DNA from: Nocardioides plantarum
GTDB lineage: Bacteria > Actinomycetota > Actinomycetes > Propionibacteriales > Nocardioidaceae
Reading direction: 5' to 3'
DNA: 64,000 bases
Assembly: GCF_006346395.1 (NCBI RefSeq)
Contig: NZ_VDMS01000001.1
Coordinates: 682,001 to 746,000, forward strand
Shown here: positions 57,400 through 64,000 of the stretch, one piece after another
How positions within the stretch are numbered: position 1 is the first letter of the stretch
Layout of the letters: each line of letters opens with the position of its first letter
Notes under the pieces: generated by a model
The model's database searches: none
Told to the model about the DNA's origin: nothing
What the model saw: only the letters and a program-made list of their open reading frames with translations
Program-made: the position numbers and the translations under genes

Positions 57400-57783
57400 G
57401 TGACGATCCAGCCGCTCGACCCCGACGCCGCCACCCCGCTCTACGAGCAGCTGCGGGCCCAGATCGCCGGTCGCGCCGCCACCGGCGACCTGCCCGCCGG
57501 CACCCGGCTGCCGACCGTGCGGCAGCTGGCCGTCGACCTCGGCGTCGGTGTGCGCACCGTGCAGCGCGTCTACACCGAGCTCGAGGCCGACGGCGTCGTG
57601 GTCACCGAGGGGCGCCGGGGCACCTCGATCGCCGCCGCGACCGCGCCGACCGACGCCACCGAGCTGGCCGGGGAGTACGCCGCCGCCGCGCGCCGCCTCG
57701 GGCTGACCCTGCCCGAGGCGACCCGGCTGCTCGAGCGGGTGTGGTCCGTCGGGCCTGTCGGGCCTGTCGGTGGCGACCAATAG
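57400..57783 (+). CDS. GntR-family regulator (short YtrA-like)
   Basis: 127 residues, GTG at 57400. The N-terminal winged helix-turn-helix is typical of Gnt[57 protein letters not shown] (about 12-67). A short helical tail ([28 protein letters not shown]) replaces an effector domain, as in the YtrA subfamily. It may control the divergent PfkB kinase gene. It is followed closely by xseA. Confidence 0.9.
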   Translation: MTIQPLDPDAATPLYEQLRAQIAGRAATGDLPAGTRLPTVRQLAVDLGVGVRTVQRVYTELEADGVVVTEGRRGTSIAAATAPTDATELAGEYAAAARRLGLTLPEATRLLERVWSVGPVGPVGGDQ

Positions 57784-57794
57784 GGTCGGACGCC

Positions 57795-59030
57795 ATGGCC
57801 ATGGAGACGTCCCCCGAGCAGCCGGCGCCCGTCCGGCAGGTCGCCAACGCCATCTCGGGCTGGATCGACCGGCTGGGCTCGATCTGGGTCGAGGGCCAGG
57901 TGGCCCAGCTCAGCAAGCGTCCCGGGCTGCAGACGGTGTTCCTGACCCTGCGCGACTCGGTGGCCGACATCTCGATCCCGGTGACGGCCTCGCGCACCCT
58001 GGTCGACTCGATGAACCCGCCGTTGGTCGAGGGGGCCAGCGTGCTCCTGCACGCCAAGCCGACGTTCTACGCCAACCGGGGCAGCCTGTCGCTGCAGGCG
58101 CGCGAGATCCGGATGGTCGGTCTCGGCGAGCTGCTCGCCCAGATCGAACGGCGCCGTCAGCTCCTGGCCGCCGAGGGTCTCTTCGACCCGGCGCTCAAGC
58201 GGCGGCTGCCGTTCCTGCCTCGGCGGGTCGGCCTGGTCACGGCGCCGAGGTCGGCGGCCGAGCGCGACGTCCTCGACCTCGCGCAGCGGCGGTGGCCGGC
58301 GGTCGAGTTCACCGTCGCGCACGCCACCATGCAGGGCACCCGCGCCGCCGGCGAGGTGATGGAGGCTCTGGCCCGGCTCGACCGTGACGCCGAGGTCGAC
58401 GTGATCGTGATCGCCCGCGGTGGCGGCTCGGTCGAGGACCTGCTGCCCTTCAGCGACGAGGGCCTGCTGCGTGCGGTCGCTGCGGCGCGCACCCCCGTCG
58501 TCTCCGCCATCGGGCACGAGCCCGACCAGCCGCTGCTCGACCTGGTCGCCGACGTCCGCGCGGCCACGCCCACCGACGCCGCCAAGCTCGTCGTGCCCGA
58601 CGTGGCCGCCGAGGCCTTCGCCGTCGCGTCCGCGCGCGAGCGGCTCCGCTCGCTGGTGCTCTCCGCGCTCGCCCGCGAGCAGGCAGGGCTCGACGCCCTG
58701 CGCTCGCGACCGGCGCTGGCCGATCCCCGCACCCTCGTCGACCGGCGCCACGACGAGCTCGACGCCCTGCGCGAGCGCGCCCGTCGCAGCCTGGGCCACC
58801 GGCTCGACCGCGCGGCCGACGACATCGGCCACCAGCGTGCCCGCGCCCGGGCGCTCTCCCCGTTGGCCACCCTCGAGCGCGGCTACGCCGTGCTGCAGGA
58901 CGCCGACGGCCACGTCCTGACCTCCGTCACCGCCACCCGCGCCGGCGCCGCGGTCAGCGTCCGGGTCGCCGACGGCCGGGTGCACGCCGACGTCACGTCC
59001 GTCCAGACCAGCCACGAGGAGACCCCATGA
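57795..59030 (+). CDS. xseA: Exodeoxyribonuclease VII large subunit
   Basis: 411 residues. N-terminal OB fold ([17 protein letters not shown]), central catalytic region with [18 protein letters not shown] and [25 protein letters not shown], then a coiled-coil domain and [15 protein letters not shown] at the C-terminus. The enzyme degrades single-stranded DNA with XseB. The ATG at 57795 is preceded by TAGGGT at 8 nt; a second ATG two codons later is possible. xseB overlaps by 4 nt. Confidence 0.96.
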   Translation: MAMETSPEQPAPVRQVANAISGWIDRLGSIWVEGQVAQLSKRPGLQTVFLTLRDSVADISIPVTASRTLVDSMNPPLVEGASVLLHAKPTFYANRGSLSLQAREIRMVGLGELLAQIERRRQLLAAEGLFDPALKRRLPFLPRRVGLVTAPRSAAERDVLDLAQRRWPAVEFTVAHATMQGTRAAGEVMEALARLDRDAEVDVIVIARGGGSVEDLLPFSDEGLLRAVAAARTPVVSAIGHEPDQPLLDLVADVRAATPTDAAKLVVPDVAAEAFAVASARERLRSLVLSALAREQAGLDALRSRPALADPRTLVDRRHDELDALRERARRSLGHRLDRAADDIGHQRARARALSPLATLERGYAVLQDADGHVLTSVTATRAGAAVSVRVADGRVHADVTSVQTSHEETP

Positions 59031-59248
59031 GCGAGCCGACCCAGACCTACGAGGAGGCCCGCGAGGAGCTGATCGACGTCGTCCGCCGTCTCGAGACGGG
59101 GGGCACGACGCTCGAGGAGTCGCTCGCGCTCTGGGAGCGCGGCGAGGCGCTGGCGACGGTCTGCCAGGACTGGCTCGACGGCGCCCGTCAGCGCCTCGAT
59201 GCCGTGGTCACGAAGCAGGCGACGGATCCGGCGACGAAGAAGGCGTAG
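59027..59248 (+). CDS. xseB: Exodeoxyribonuclease VII small subunit
   Basis: 73 residues. [36 protein letters not shown] is the XseB helical signature. It binds the XseA C-terminal helices. The ATG overlaps xseA; the tail overlaps the convergent DUF4245-like gene by 41 bp, an unusually deep antisense overlap. Confidence 0.95.
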   Translation: MSEPTQTYEEAREELIDVVRRLETGGTTLEESLALWERGEALATVCQDWLDGARQRLDAVVTKQATDPATKKA

Positions 59249-59798
59249 TCAGCGAGTCGGTCGTCAGCCGGCCGACCACGTCGGCCAGCTCGTCGGCCGA
59301 GACGCCGCCGTAGACGAGGACCGTGTCGCCGGCGACGGTCGTCGTGTAGGCGTGGTCGCCGTCGGGGTCGGCCCAGGAGTCCCAGCGGTCCGCGACCGAC
59401 CCGGCGGCCGGTCCGGTCAGGGGGGTGCCCTCGTCGGCGTCCTCGATGCCGGCCTCGGCCAGCAGGTCGTCGACGTCGTCGTCGACCTGGCGGATGCCCA
59501 CGAACTCGTCGTCGTCGGTGTAGAGGTTGATCTCGACCCGCGGCCGCTCACCCGGGTCGTACTGCACCTTCGAGGCCTGCCACCCCTCGGGCAGGTCGGC
59601 GGGGTAGACGACGTCGACGCCGATGTCCTGCAGGCCGCGCACCAGCATCACGTAGTCGACCTCGGGGACCTCCTGCTCGGGCGGGTCGCTGAACAGGCCC
59701 CGGAACACCACGAAGCCGAGCACGGCCACCACGATGACGATGATCGCGCCGATCAGCCCCTCGAAGGACCGGTTGTAGCGGCCACCCTGCTCACTCAC
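59208..59798 (-). CDS. DUF4245-like membrane-anchored protein
   Basis: 196 residues, GTG at 59798. One N-terminal membrane helix (about 13-36, SFEGLIGAIIVIVVAVLGFVV) is followed by an extracytoplasmic domain with YPADLPEGWQASKVQYDPGE and a Ser/Pro-rich tail. Its position between xseB and glpX (with an ArsB-like gene) matches the mycobacterial xseA-xseB...DUF4245-glpX neighbourhood. The function is unknown. Confidence 0.8.
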   Translation of the reverse strand: MSEQGGRYNRSFEGLIGAIIVIVVAVLGFVVFRGLFSDPPEQEVPEVDYVMLVRGLQDIGVDVVYPADLPEGWQASKVQYDPGERPRVEINLYTDDDEFVGIRQVDDDVDDLLAEAGIEDADEGTPLTGPAAGSVADRWDSWADPDGDHAYTTTVAGDTVLVYGGVSADELADVVGRLTTDSLTTPSSSPDPSPAS

Positions 59799-59851
59799 GC
59801 CGTCATCACCCCGCCATCGTCCCAGGTCGGCGTCCCCGAGGGCTCCCCCGG

Positions 59852-59857
59852 TACGTT
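59852..59857 (+). promoter_or_regulatory. Putative -10 box for the leaderless ArsB-like gene
   Basis: TACGTT, 6 nt before the GTG at 59864. Confidence 0.45.
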
Positions 59858-59863
59858 GCACCC

Positions 59864-61117
59864 GTGCCTGTGCTCGACCTCGTCGCAGTCGCGGCGCTGC
59901 TCGCCCTGCTCGTCGTCGCCTACCGCCACCCACCTCGCCTGGTCGAGGCCCTGGTGTCCGTGGGGGCGAGCGTGCTCGTCCTCGCGACCGGGCTGGTCGG
60001 GGTCGGCCACGCCCGCGACACCGTCGTCGAGCTCGCGCCGGTCGTGGCCTTCCTGGTGGCGATCCTGGTGGTGGCCCAGGTCTGTGGCCGGGCCGGGCTC
60101 TTCACCGCGGCCGGGAGCCTGCTGCGCGGCGGCGGCGCCGTACGCCTGCTCACCGTGGCGTTCCTCCTCGCGGCCGCGGTCACCGCCGTCCTCAGCCTCG
60201 ACGCCACCGTGGTGCTGCTGACCCCGGTGGTCGTCGCGGCAGCCGCGTCGTCGGGGGTGCCGAGCCGGCCCGCGGCCTACGCCTGCCTCCGGATGGCCAA
60301 CTCGGCCTCCCTGCTGCTCCCGGTCTCCAACCTGACCAACCTGCTCGCGCTGCCGTCGCTGGGGCTGACGTTCGCGGGGTTCGCGGCCACGATGGCCCCG
60401 GTCCTCGTGGTGGTCCTCCTCGTCGAGTACGCCGGCCTGCGACTGCTCTTCCGGCGTGAGCTCGCGGTGCCTGCCCGCCCCGCCCCCACCGACCCGGTGC
60501 CGCTGCCCGTGGTGCCGGCGAGCGTGGTGGGGCTGATGCTCGCCGGCTTCGCCGCCACCTCGCCGCTGGGTGTCGACCCGTGCTGGGTCGCCGGCGCCGC
60601 CGCGGTCGTGCTCGTCGTCTGGGCGCACCGCCGTGGTCTCCTCGGCCTCGGTGACGCCGTCACCGCCGCCCACCCCGAGTTCGCGCTCCTCGTGCTGTCG
60701 CTCGGGGTCGTCGTGGCGGCGATCGCCGACGGCTTCCTCGGCGACGCCGTCGACCACCTGGTGCCGTCGACGACGTCGTACGTGGCCCTGCTGGTGATCG
60801 CGGTGCTGGCGACCGTGCTGGCCAACGTGCTGACCAACCTCTCGGCGACCCTGCTGCTGGTCCCCCTCGTCGCGCCGCTCGGCGACGTCGCCGTCCTCGC
60901 GGCCCTGATCGGCCTCAACGTCGGCTCCGGCCTGACCCTGTCGGGCTCGCTGGCCAACCTGCTGTGGCGCCGTACCCTGCGCGACGTCACCGCCCCCGCC
61001 GACCGCACGGACGAGGACGAGCGCACCACCTCGCTCGCCGAGTTCCACCGGGTGTCGCTGCTCCTGACGCCGGTGAGCCTGGTGGCGGCCGTCTCGGCCC
61101 TGTTCCTCGTGACGTGA
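59864..61117 (+). CDS. ArsB/SLC13-family anion permease
   Basis: 417 residues with about ten or more membrane helices. Family segments include [36 protein letters not shown] and the symmetric second half with [18 protein letters not shown] and [23 protein letters not shown]. It is most like ArsB arsenite/antimonite carriers, but no arsR or arsC neighbours are present, so other anions (for example citrate or sulfate) are possible. The start is GTG at 59864. Confidence 0.85.
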   Translation: MPVLDLVAVAALLALLVVAYRHPPRLVEALVSVGASVLVLATGLVGVGHARDTVVELAPVVAFLVAILVVAQVCGRAGLFTAAGSLLRGGGAVRLLTVAFLLAAAVTAVLSLDATVVLLTPVVVAAAASSGVPSRPAAYACLRMANSASLLLPVSNLTNLLALPSLGLTFAGFAATMAPVLVVVLLVEYAGLRLLFRRELAVPARPAPTDPVPLPVVPASVVGLMLAGFAATSPLGVDPCWVAGAAAVVLVVWAHRRGLLGLGDAVTAAHPEFALLVLSLGVVVAAIADGFLGDAVDHLVPSTTSYVALLVIAVLATVLANVLTNLSATLLLVPLVAPLGDVAVLAALIGLNVGSGLTLSGSLANLLWRRTLRDVTAPADRTDEDERTTSLAEFHRVSLLLTPVSLVAAVSALFLVT

Positions 61118-61139
61118 GCCGTGCCTGCACCGCCACCAG

Positions 61140-61145
61140 TAGCAT
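61140..61145 (+). promoter_or_regulatory. Putative -10 box for leaderless glpX
   Basis: TAGCAT, 7 nt before the ATG at 61153. Confidence 0.45.
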
Positions 61146-61152
61146 CCGTGGC

Positions 61153-62187
61153 ATGAGCCCGACCGCGCTGCCGCCCCAGTTCGAGGTCGACTCGACCTCC
61201 CCCGACCGCAACCTGGCGCTCGAGCTCGTGCGCGTCACCGAGGCGGCCGCGATGGCCGCCGGGCGGTGGGTCGGGCGCGGCGACAAGAACGGCGCCGACG
61301 ACGTCGCGGTCAACGCGATGCGGGTGATGATCTCGACGATCCAGATGCGCGGCACCGTGGTCATCGGCGAGGGCGAGAAGGACAACGCCCCGATGCTCTA
61401 CAACGGCGAGGTGGTCGGCGACGGCACCGGTCCCGAGTGCGACGTCGCGGTCGACCCGATCGACGGCACCACCCTGACCGCCAAGGGCATGACCAACGCC
61501 GTCTCGGTGCTGGCCGTCGCCCCGCGCGGCTCGATGTACGACCCGTCGGCGGTGTTCTACATGGAGAAGCTCGTCACGGGTCCCGAGGCCGCCGACGTCG
61601 TCGACCTGCGCTACCCGGTGGCCGAGAACATCCACCAGGTCGCCAAGGCCAAGGGCTCCAAGGCCTCCGACCTCACCGTCATGCTGCTCGACCGGCCGCG
61701 CCACGAGGGCCTCGCCGAGGAGATCCGCGCGACCGGCGCGATGATCAAGTTCATCACCGACGGCGACGTCGCCGGGGCCATCGTGGCCGCCCGGGCCGAC
61801 ACCGGCATCGACCTGCTGCTCGGTACCGGCGGCACCCCCGAGGGCATCATCGCCGCCTGCGCCCTGAAGTGCACCGGCGGCGTCATCCAGGGCCGCCTGG
61901 TGCCCCAGGACGAGGCCGAGCACGAGCGGGCCGCCGCCGCGGGCCTCGAGATCGGCCCCGACGCGGTGCTCTCGACCGACGACCTCGTCACCGGCGACGA
62001 CTGCTTCTTCGTGGCCACCGGCATCACCGACGGCGACCTGGTCAAGGGCGTCCGCTATCGCGCCGGCGGCGCGACCACCCACTCCCTGGTGATGCGGTCG
62101 CGCTCCGGCACGATCCGCACGATCACCTCCGAGCACCGCCTCGAGAAGCTCCGCGCCTTCGCGGCCATCGATTTTGGCGGCTCGTAG
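61153..62187 (+). CDS. glpX: Class II fructose-1,6-bisphosphatase
   Basis: 344 residues. The key gluconeogenic phosphatase in actinobacteria. Motifs: [31 protein letters not shown] (metal-binding Glu), [16 protein letters not shown] (catalytic DPxDGT), [12 protein letters not shown] and [12 protein letters not shown]. The length is normal. A TAGCAT box 7 nt upstream of the ATG suggests a leaderless message. The 3' side has a strong palindromic repeat that may terminate it. Confidence 0.96.
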   Translation: MSPTALPPQFEVDSTSPDRNLALELVRVTEAAAMAAGRWVGRGDKNGADDVAVNAMRVMISTIQMRGTVVIGEGEKDNAPMLYNGEVVGDGTGPECDVAVDPIDGTTLTAKGMTNAVSVLAVAPRGSMYDPSAVFYMEKLVTGPEAADVVDLRYPVAENIHQVAKAKGSKASDLTVMLLDRPRHEGLAEEIRATGAMIKFITDGDVAGAIVAARADTGIDLLLGTGGTPEGIIAACALKCTGGVIQGRLVPQDEAEHERAAAAGLEIGPDAVLSTDDLVTGDDCFFVATGITDGDLVKGVRYRAGGATTHSLVMRSRSGTIRTITSEHRLEKLRAFAAIDFGGS

Positions 62188-62249
62188 GTCGGCGGACTGA
62201 CGGCCGAGCCTGCGAGGCCGTCTGCCGGCGACCTACCCACAAGCCGCCA

Positions 62250-62312
62250 GGTCGAGGAGACGAAGGCCCGGACGGAGCTTGCTCCGGCCCGGGCCTTCGA
62301 CGTCTCGAGACC
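62250..62312. repeat. Dispersed palindromic repeat, long copy D (63 bp)
   Basis: Starts GGTCGAGG and ends TCGAGACC like copies A and C, but the centre is expanded to a strong stem, GAAGGCCCG...CGGGCCTTC around CGGAGC-TT-GCTCCG. It begins 63 bp after the glpX stop and can act as its terminator. Confidence 0.8.
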
Positions 62313-62371
62313 CTGGCGCCCTCTGAATGACATGGGGTCGGCGTCGTGGGGTTCGGTGCCTCGGCTGCGGT

Positions 62372-62411
62372 GGTCTCGAGGCTCGTCGCCGGGGCTCCTC
62401 GCACCTCGACC
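62372..62411. repeat. 40 bp dispersed palindromic repeat, copy E
   Basis: Starts GGTCTCGAGGCTCG and ends CGCACCTCGACC, same orientation as copy B and opposite to copy D, 60 bp away. The 237 bp gap 62188-62424 contains no gene. Confidence 0.8.
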
Positions 62412-62424
62412 GCCGAGGGGTCGC

Positions 62425-63252
62425 TCAGGCGATGCGCAGGCGCTGCTGGCCGGAGTCGATCTGGCGGCGCAGGGCGGCGGTGACGTGGTCGATCACGCGC
62501 GGGTCGAGGGCCATGCCGACGTGGGAGGCGGTGACCTCGACGGGGACCGCAAGCGGGTCGATGCAGGCCCGCCAGTCGACGATGCCGTCGCGCCGGGAGT
62601 AGATCGCGGTGAAGCCGACGTCGGCGGGCATCGGCGCGCGGCTCTCGTCGAAGCTCAGCCGGGCACAGTCGCCGGCCACGCAGTCCTCGGCCATCAGCCC
62701 GGGCACGCCGGCCTTGCTCAGCCGCACCAGCGTGTCGACGCCCCACGACAGGGCGACGTGGTGGGCGGCCGGGGCGAGCATCGGGCTGCCGAGGGTGACG
62801 ATGCCCGAGACCAGGTCGGGGCGGCGTACGGCGACCCCGCGCGCCAGCATGCCGCCGAGGCTGTGCCCGACGATCTGGACCCGGGTGCCGCGGCGCAGCG
62901 CGATCGCCTCGAGCCGCGACTCGAGCTGCGCGGCCGCGTTGGCGGTGCAGCCGACGTTGGCGTGAATGTGGGAGCGGTAGGTGCGGAAGCCCCCGGCTCG
63001 CAGCGTGCGGGCCATCAGGGTCAGCGACCCGTCGCCGGCCATGAACCCGGGCACCAGGATGACCGGCTCGACGGCTCGGGCGGCGGACCTGTCGGTGTAG
63101 GGGCGCGCGCGGCGCGACCGGCGCTCGTCGCGGGCGCGCAGGACGTAGCGGCCGGCCTCGGCGGCCACGCTGCCCTCGCGCAGGACGGCGGCCAGCGGCG
63201 GGCGTCCGAAGCCGTCGGGCATCAGGAAGGACCCGAGGGGGTTGTCGCTCAT
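62425..63252 (-). CDS. Alpha/beta hydrolase (triacylglycerol lipase/esterase-like)
   Basis: 275 residues, ATG at 63252. ILVPGFMAGDGSLTLMARTL gives the oxyanion HG-like loop (PGF), VQIVGHSLGGMLARGVA the nucleophile elbow, and the conserved CRLSFDESRAP-like region and FTAIYSRRDGIVDWRAC the late acid; the final His is in ASHVGMALDP. The N-terminus is not a clear signal peptide. It is close to the actinobacterial lipase class that degrades esters or lipids; the substrate is unknown. Confidence 0.85.
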   Translation of the reverse strand: MSDNPLGSFLMPDGFGRPPLAAVLREGSVAAEAGRYVLRARDERRSRRARPYTDRSAARAVEPVILVPGFMAGDGSLTLMARTLRAGGFRTYRSHIHANVGCTANAAAQLESRLEAIALRRGTRVQIVGHSLGGMLARGVAVRRPDLVSGIVTLGSPMLAPAAHHVALSWGVDTLVRLSKAGVPGLMAEDCVAGDCARLSFDESRAPMPADVGFTAIYSRRDGIVDWRACIDPLAVPVEVTASHVGMALDPRVIDHVTAALRRQIDSGQQRLRIA

Positions 63253-63259
63253 GTGACGC

Positions 63260-63265
63260 ACGTTA
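63260..63265 (-). promoter_or_regulatory. Putative -10 box for the leaderless esterase gene
   Basis: TAACGT on the minus strand, 7 nt before the ATG. Confidence 0.45.
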
Positions 63266-63327
63266 CGACGCGAGACCCGCCGGTCGCTGCCCGAACCGCC
63301 AGGTAGGACGCGTGCTTGGATGGAGCA

Positions 63328-64000
63328 GTGCCGAACGCGCCCGTCTCCCAGCCCCGACCGGTCAAGGTCTCCGACGAGCTGTTCGCGCCGGTCTCGCCCG
63401 ACATCGAGCTCTGCTACCAGACCTTCGGCGACGCCGACGACGAGCCGCTGCTGCTCGTGATGGGGCTGGGCGCCCCGATGACGTGGTGGGACGACGAGCT
63501 GTGCGAGCAGCTGGCCCGCGAGGGCTTCCTCGTGATCCGCTTCGACAACCGCGACGCGGGCCGCTCGAGCCGCGGCACGGGGCGGGTGACCCGCCGGTTG
63601 CTCGTGCGCGCCTACACCGGGCTGCCGGTGCGGGCGCCGTACACCCTGGACGACATGGCCACCGACGCGTTCGGCCTCCTGGACCACCTCGGCCTGGAGT
63701 CGGCGCACGTCGCCGGGGTCTCGATGGGCGGGATGATCGTGCAGTCGATGGCGCTGCAGAGCCCGGCACGGGTGCGGTCGATGGCCAGCATCATGTCGAC
63801 GACCGGACGTCGTTCGGTCGGCTGGCAGCACCCCGTGCTCTTCCGCAACCTGCTGGCCTCGAGCCGGGGCCGCGAGGGCTACCTGCGCTCCAGCGTCGCG
63901 ACCGCGCGGCTGATCGGCTCCCCCGGCTACCCCCAGTCCCTGGAGAAGACCGAGCAGCGCGCCGCCGACACCTACGACCGCGGCGTGTCCCTGGCCGGCC
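63328..64000 (+). CDS. Alpha/beta hydrolase (partial, cut by window end)
   Basis: At least 224 codons from a GTG at 63328; the 3' end is outside the window. LLLVMGLGAPMTWWDDEL (oxyanion region), IRFDNRDAGRSSRG and nucleophile elbow VAGVSMGGMIVQSMAL are those of a fluoroacetate-dehalogenase/esterase-like alpha/beta hydrolase with a Trp-rich cap. Divergent from the esterase with a 75 bp gap. The function is not determinable from the visible part. Confidence 0.85.
   Translation, partial: MPNAPVSQPRPVKVSDELFAPVSPDIELCYQTFGDADDEPLLLVMGLGAPMTWWDDELCEQLAREGFLVIRFDNRDAGRSSRGTGRVTRRLLVRAYTGLPVRAPYTLDDMATDAFGLLDHLGLESAHVAGVSMGGMIVQSMALQSPARVRSMASIMSTTGRRSVGWQHPVLFRNLLASSRGREGYLRSSVATARLIGSPGYPQSLEKTEQRAADTYDRGVSLAG

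Noticed and set aside
59864..61117. An arsenic resistance operon
   Set aside because: Only an ArsB-like permease is present; no arsR, arsC or acr3 genes flank it, so an arsenic role is not supported.

Overview
The window is a very high G+C stretch of an actinobacterial chromosome. The gene set points to Nocardioidaceae (Nocardioides or a relative): a mycothiol-dependent formaldehyde/S-nitrosomycothiol dehydrogenase with its metallo-hydrolase partner, a GroES-GroEL1 operon with a His-rich GroEL tail and CIRCE boxes, Mce-associated membrane proteins, a DUF222-HNH endonuclease, SigE-family ECF factors and many GTG starts. The family assignment is inference. No rRNA, tRNA, CRISPR array or transposase was found. 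Almost the whole window is coding; every gap over 300 bp is described.

Layout. 1-6.9 kb (minus strand): guaB3 fragment, rnhA-guaB, an ACT-GNAT protein, two Mce-associated proteins, groEL and groES with two CIRCE operators. 7-14 kb: a methyltransferase divergent from groES, the mscR-MBL pair, an SOS-boxed DUF222-HNH gene, a large nested palindrome, a tandem repeat array and an ECF sigma module. 13.9-27.4 kb (mostly minus): rimI, tsaB, a GNAT-TsaE fusion, a hydrolase, alr, bifunctional nnr, a secreted Thr/Pro-rich protein, acpS, glmS, (coaA on plus), an FKBP lipoprotein, glmM, rpsI and rplM. This resembles the mycobacterial rplM-rpsI-glmM...glmS...alr-tsaE-tsaB-rimI-tsaD-groES-groEL...guaB order, but tsaD is not where that order predicts it and 7-14 kb of other genes sit there.

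27.6-45.3 kb: citrate synthase, then a translationally coupled pair: a short M1 aminopeptidase and a 1289-residue single-module membrane NRPS with the architecture of epsilon-poly-L-lysine synthetase (Pls). Its adenylation pocket reads D-A-E-S-I-G-T-V-V-K, which fits lysine; I consider this the most interesting system here. Uma2, EVE, BrkB, an acyl-CoA ligase, an HtrA-type protease, a tandem GNAT, an ABC-F protein and a second ECF module follow. 45.4-52.3 kb (plus): a lipid-type catabolic cluster with paired acyl-CoA dehydrogenases, two SDRs and an APH-like kinase, then a G5 lipoprotein and a third acyl-CoA dehydrogenase. 52.3-64 kb: a cupin, a Clp-N-only protein, an RsmC-like methyltransferase with truA, a receiver/thioredoxin-reductase-like fusion without the redox CxxC, a PfkB kinase opposite a GntR regulator, xseA-xseB, a DUF4245-like protein, an ArsB-like permease, glpX and two alpha/beta hydrolases (the last cut by the window end).

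Window-wide patterns: a family of short palindromic repeats with GGTC...GACC ends at four intergenic loci (eight copies counted); two ECF promoters of identical geometry; and a TANNNT box 6-8 nt before the start codon of about a dozen genes, which suggests frequent leaderless transcription.
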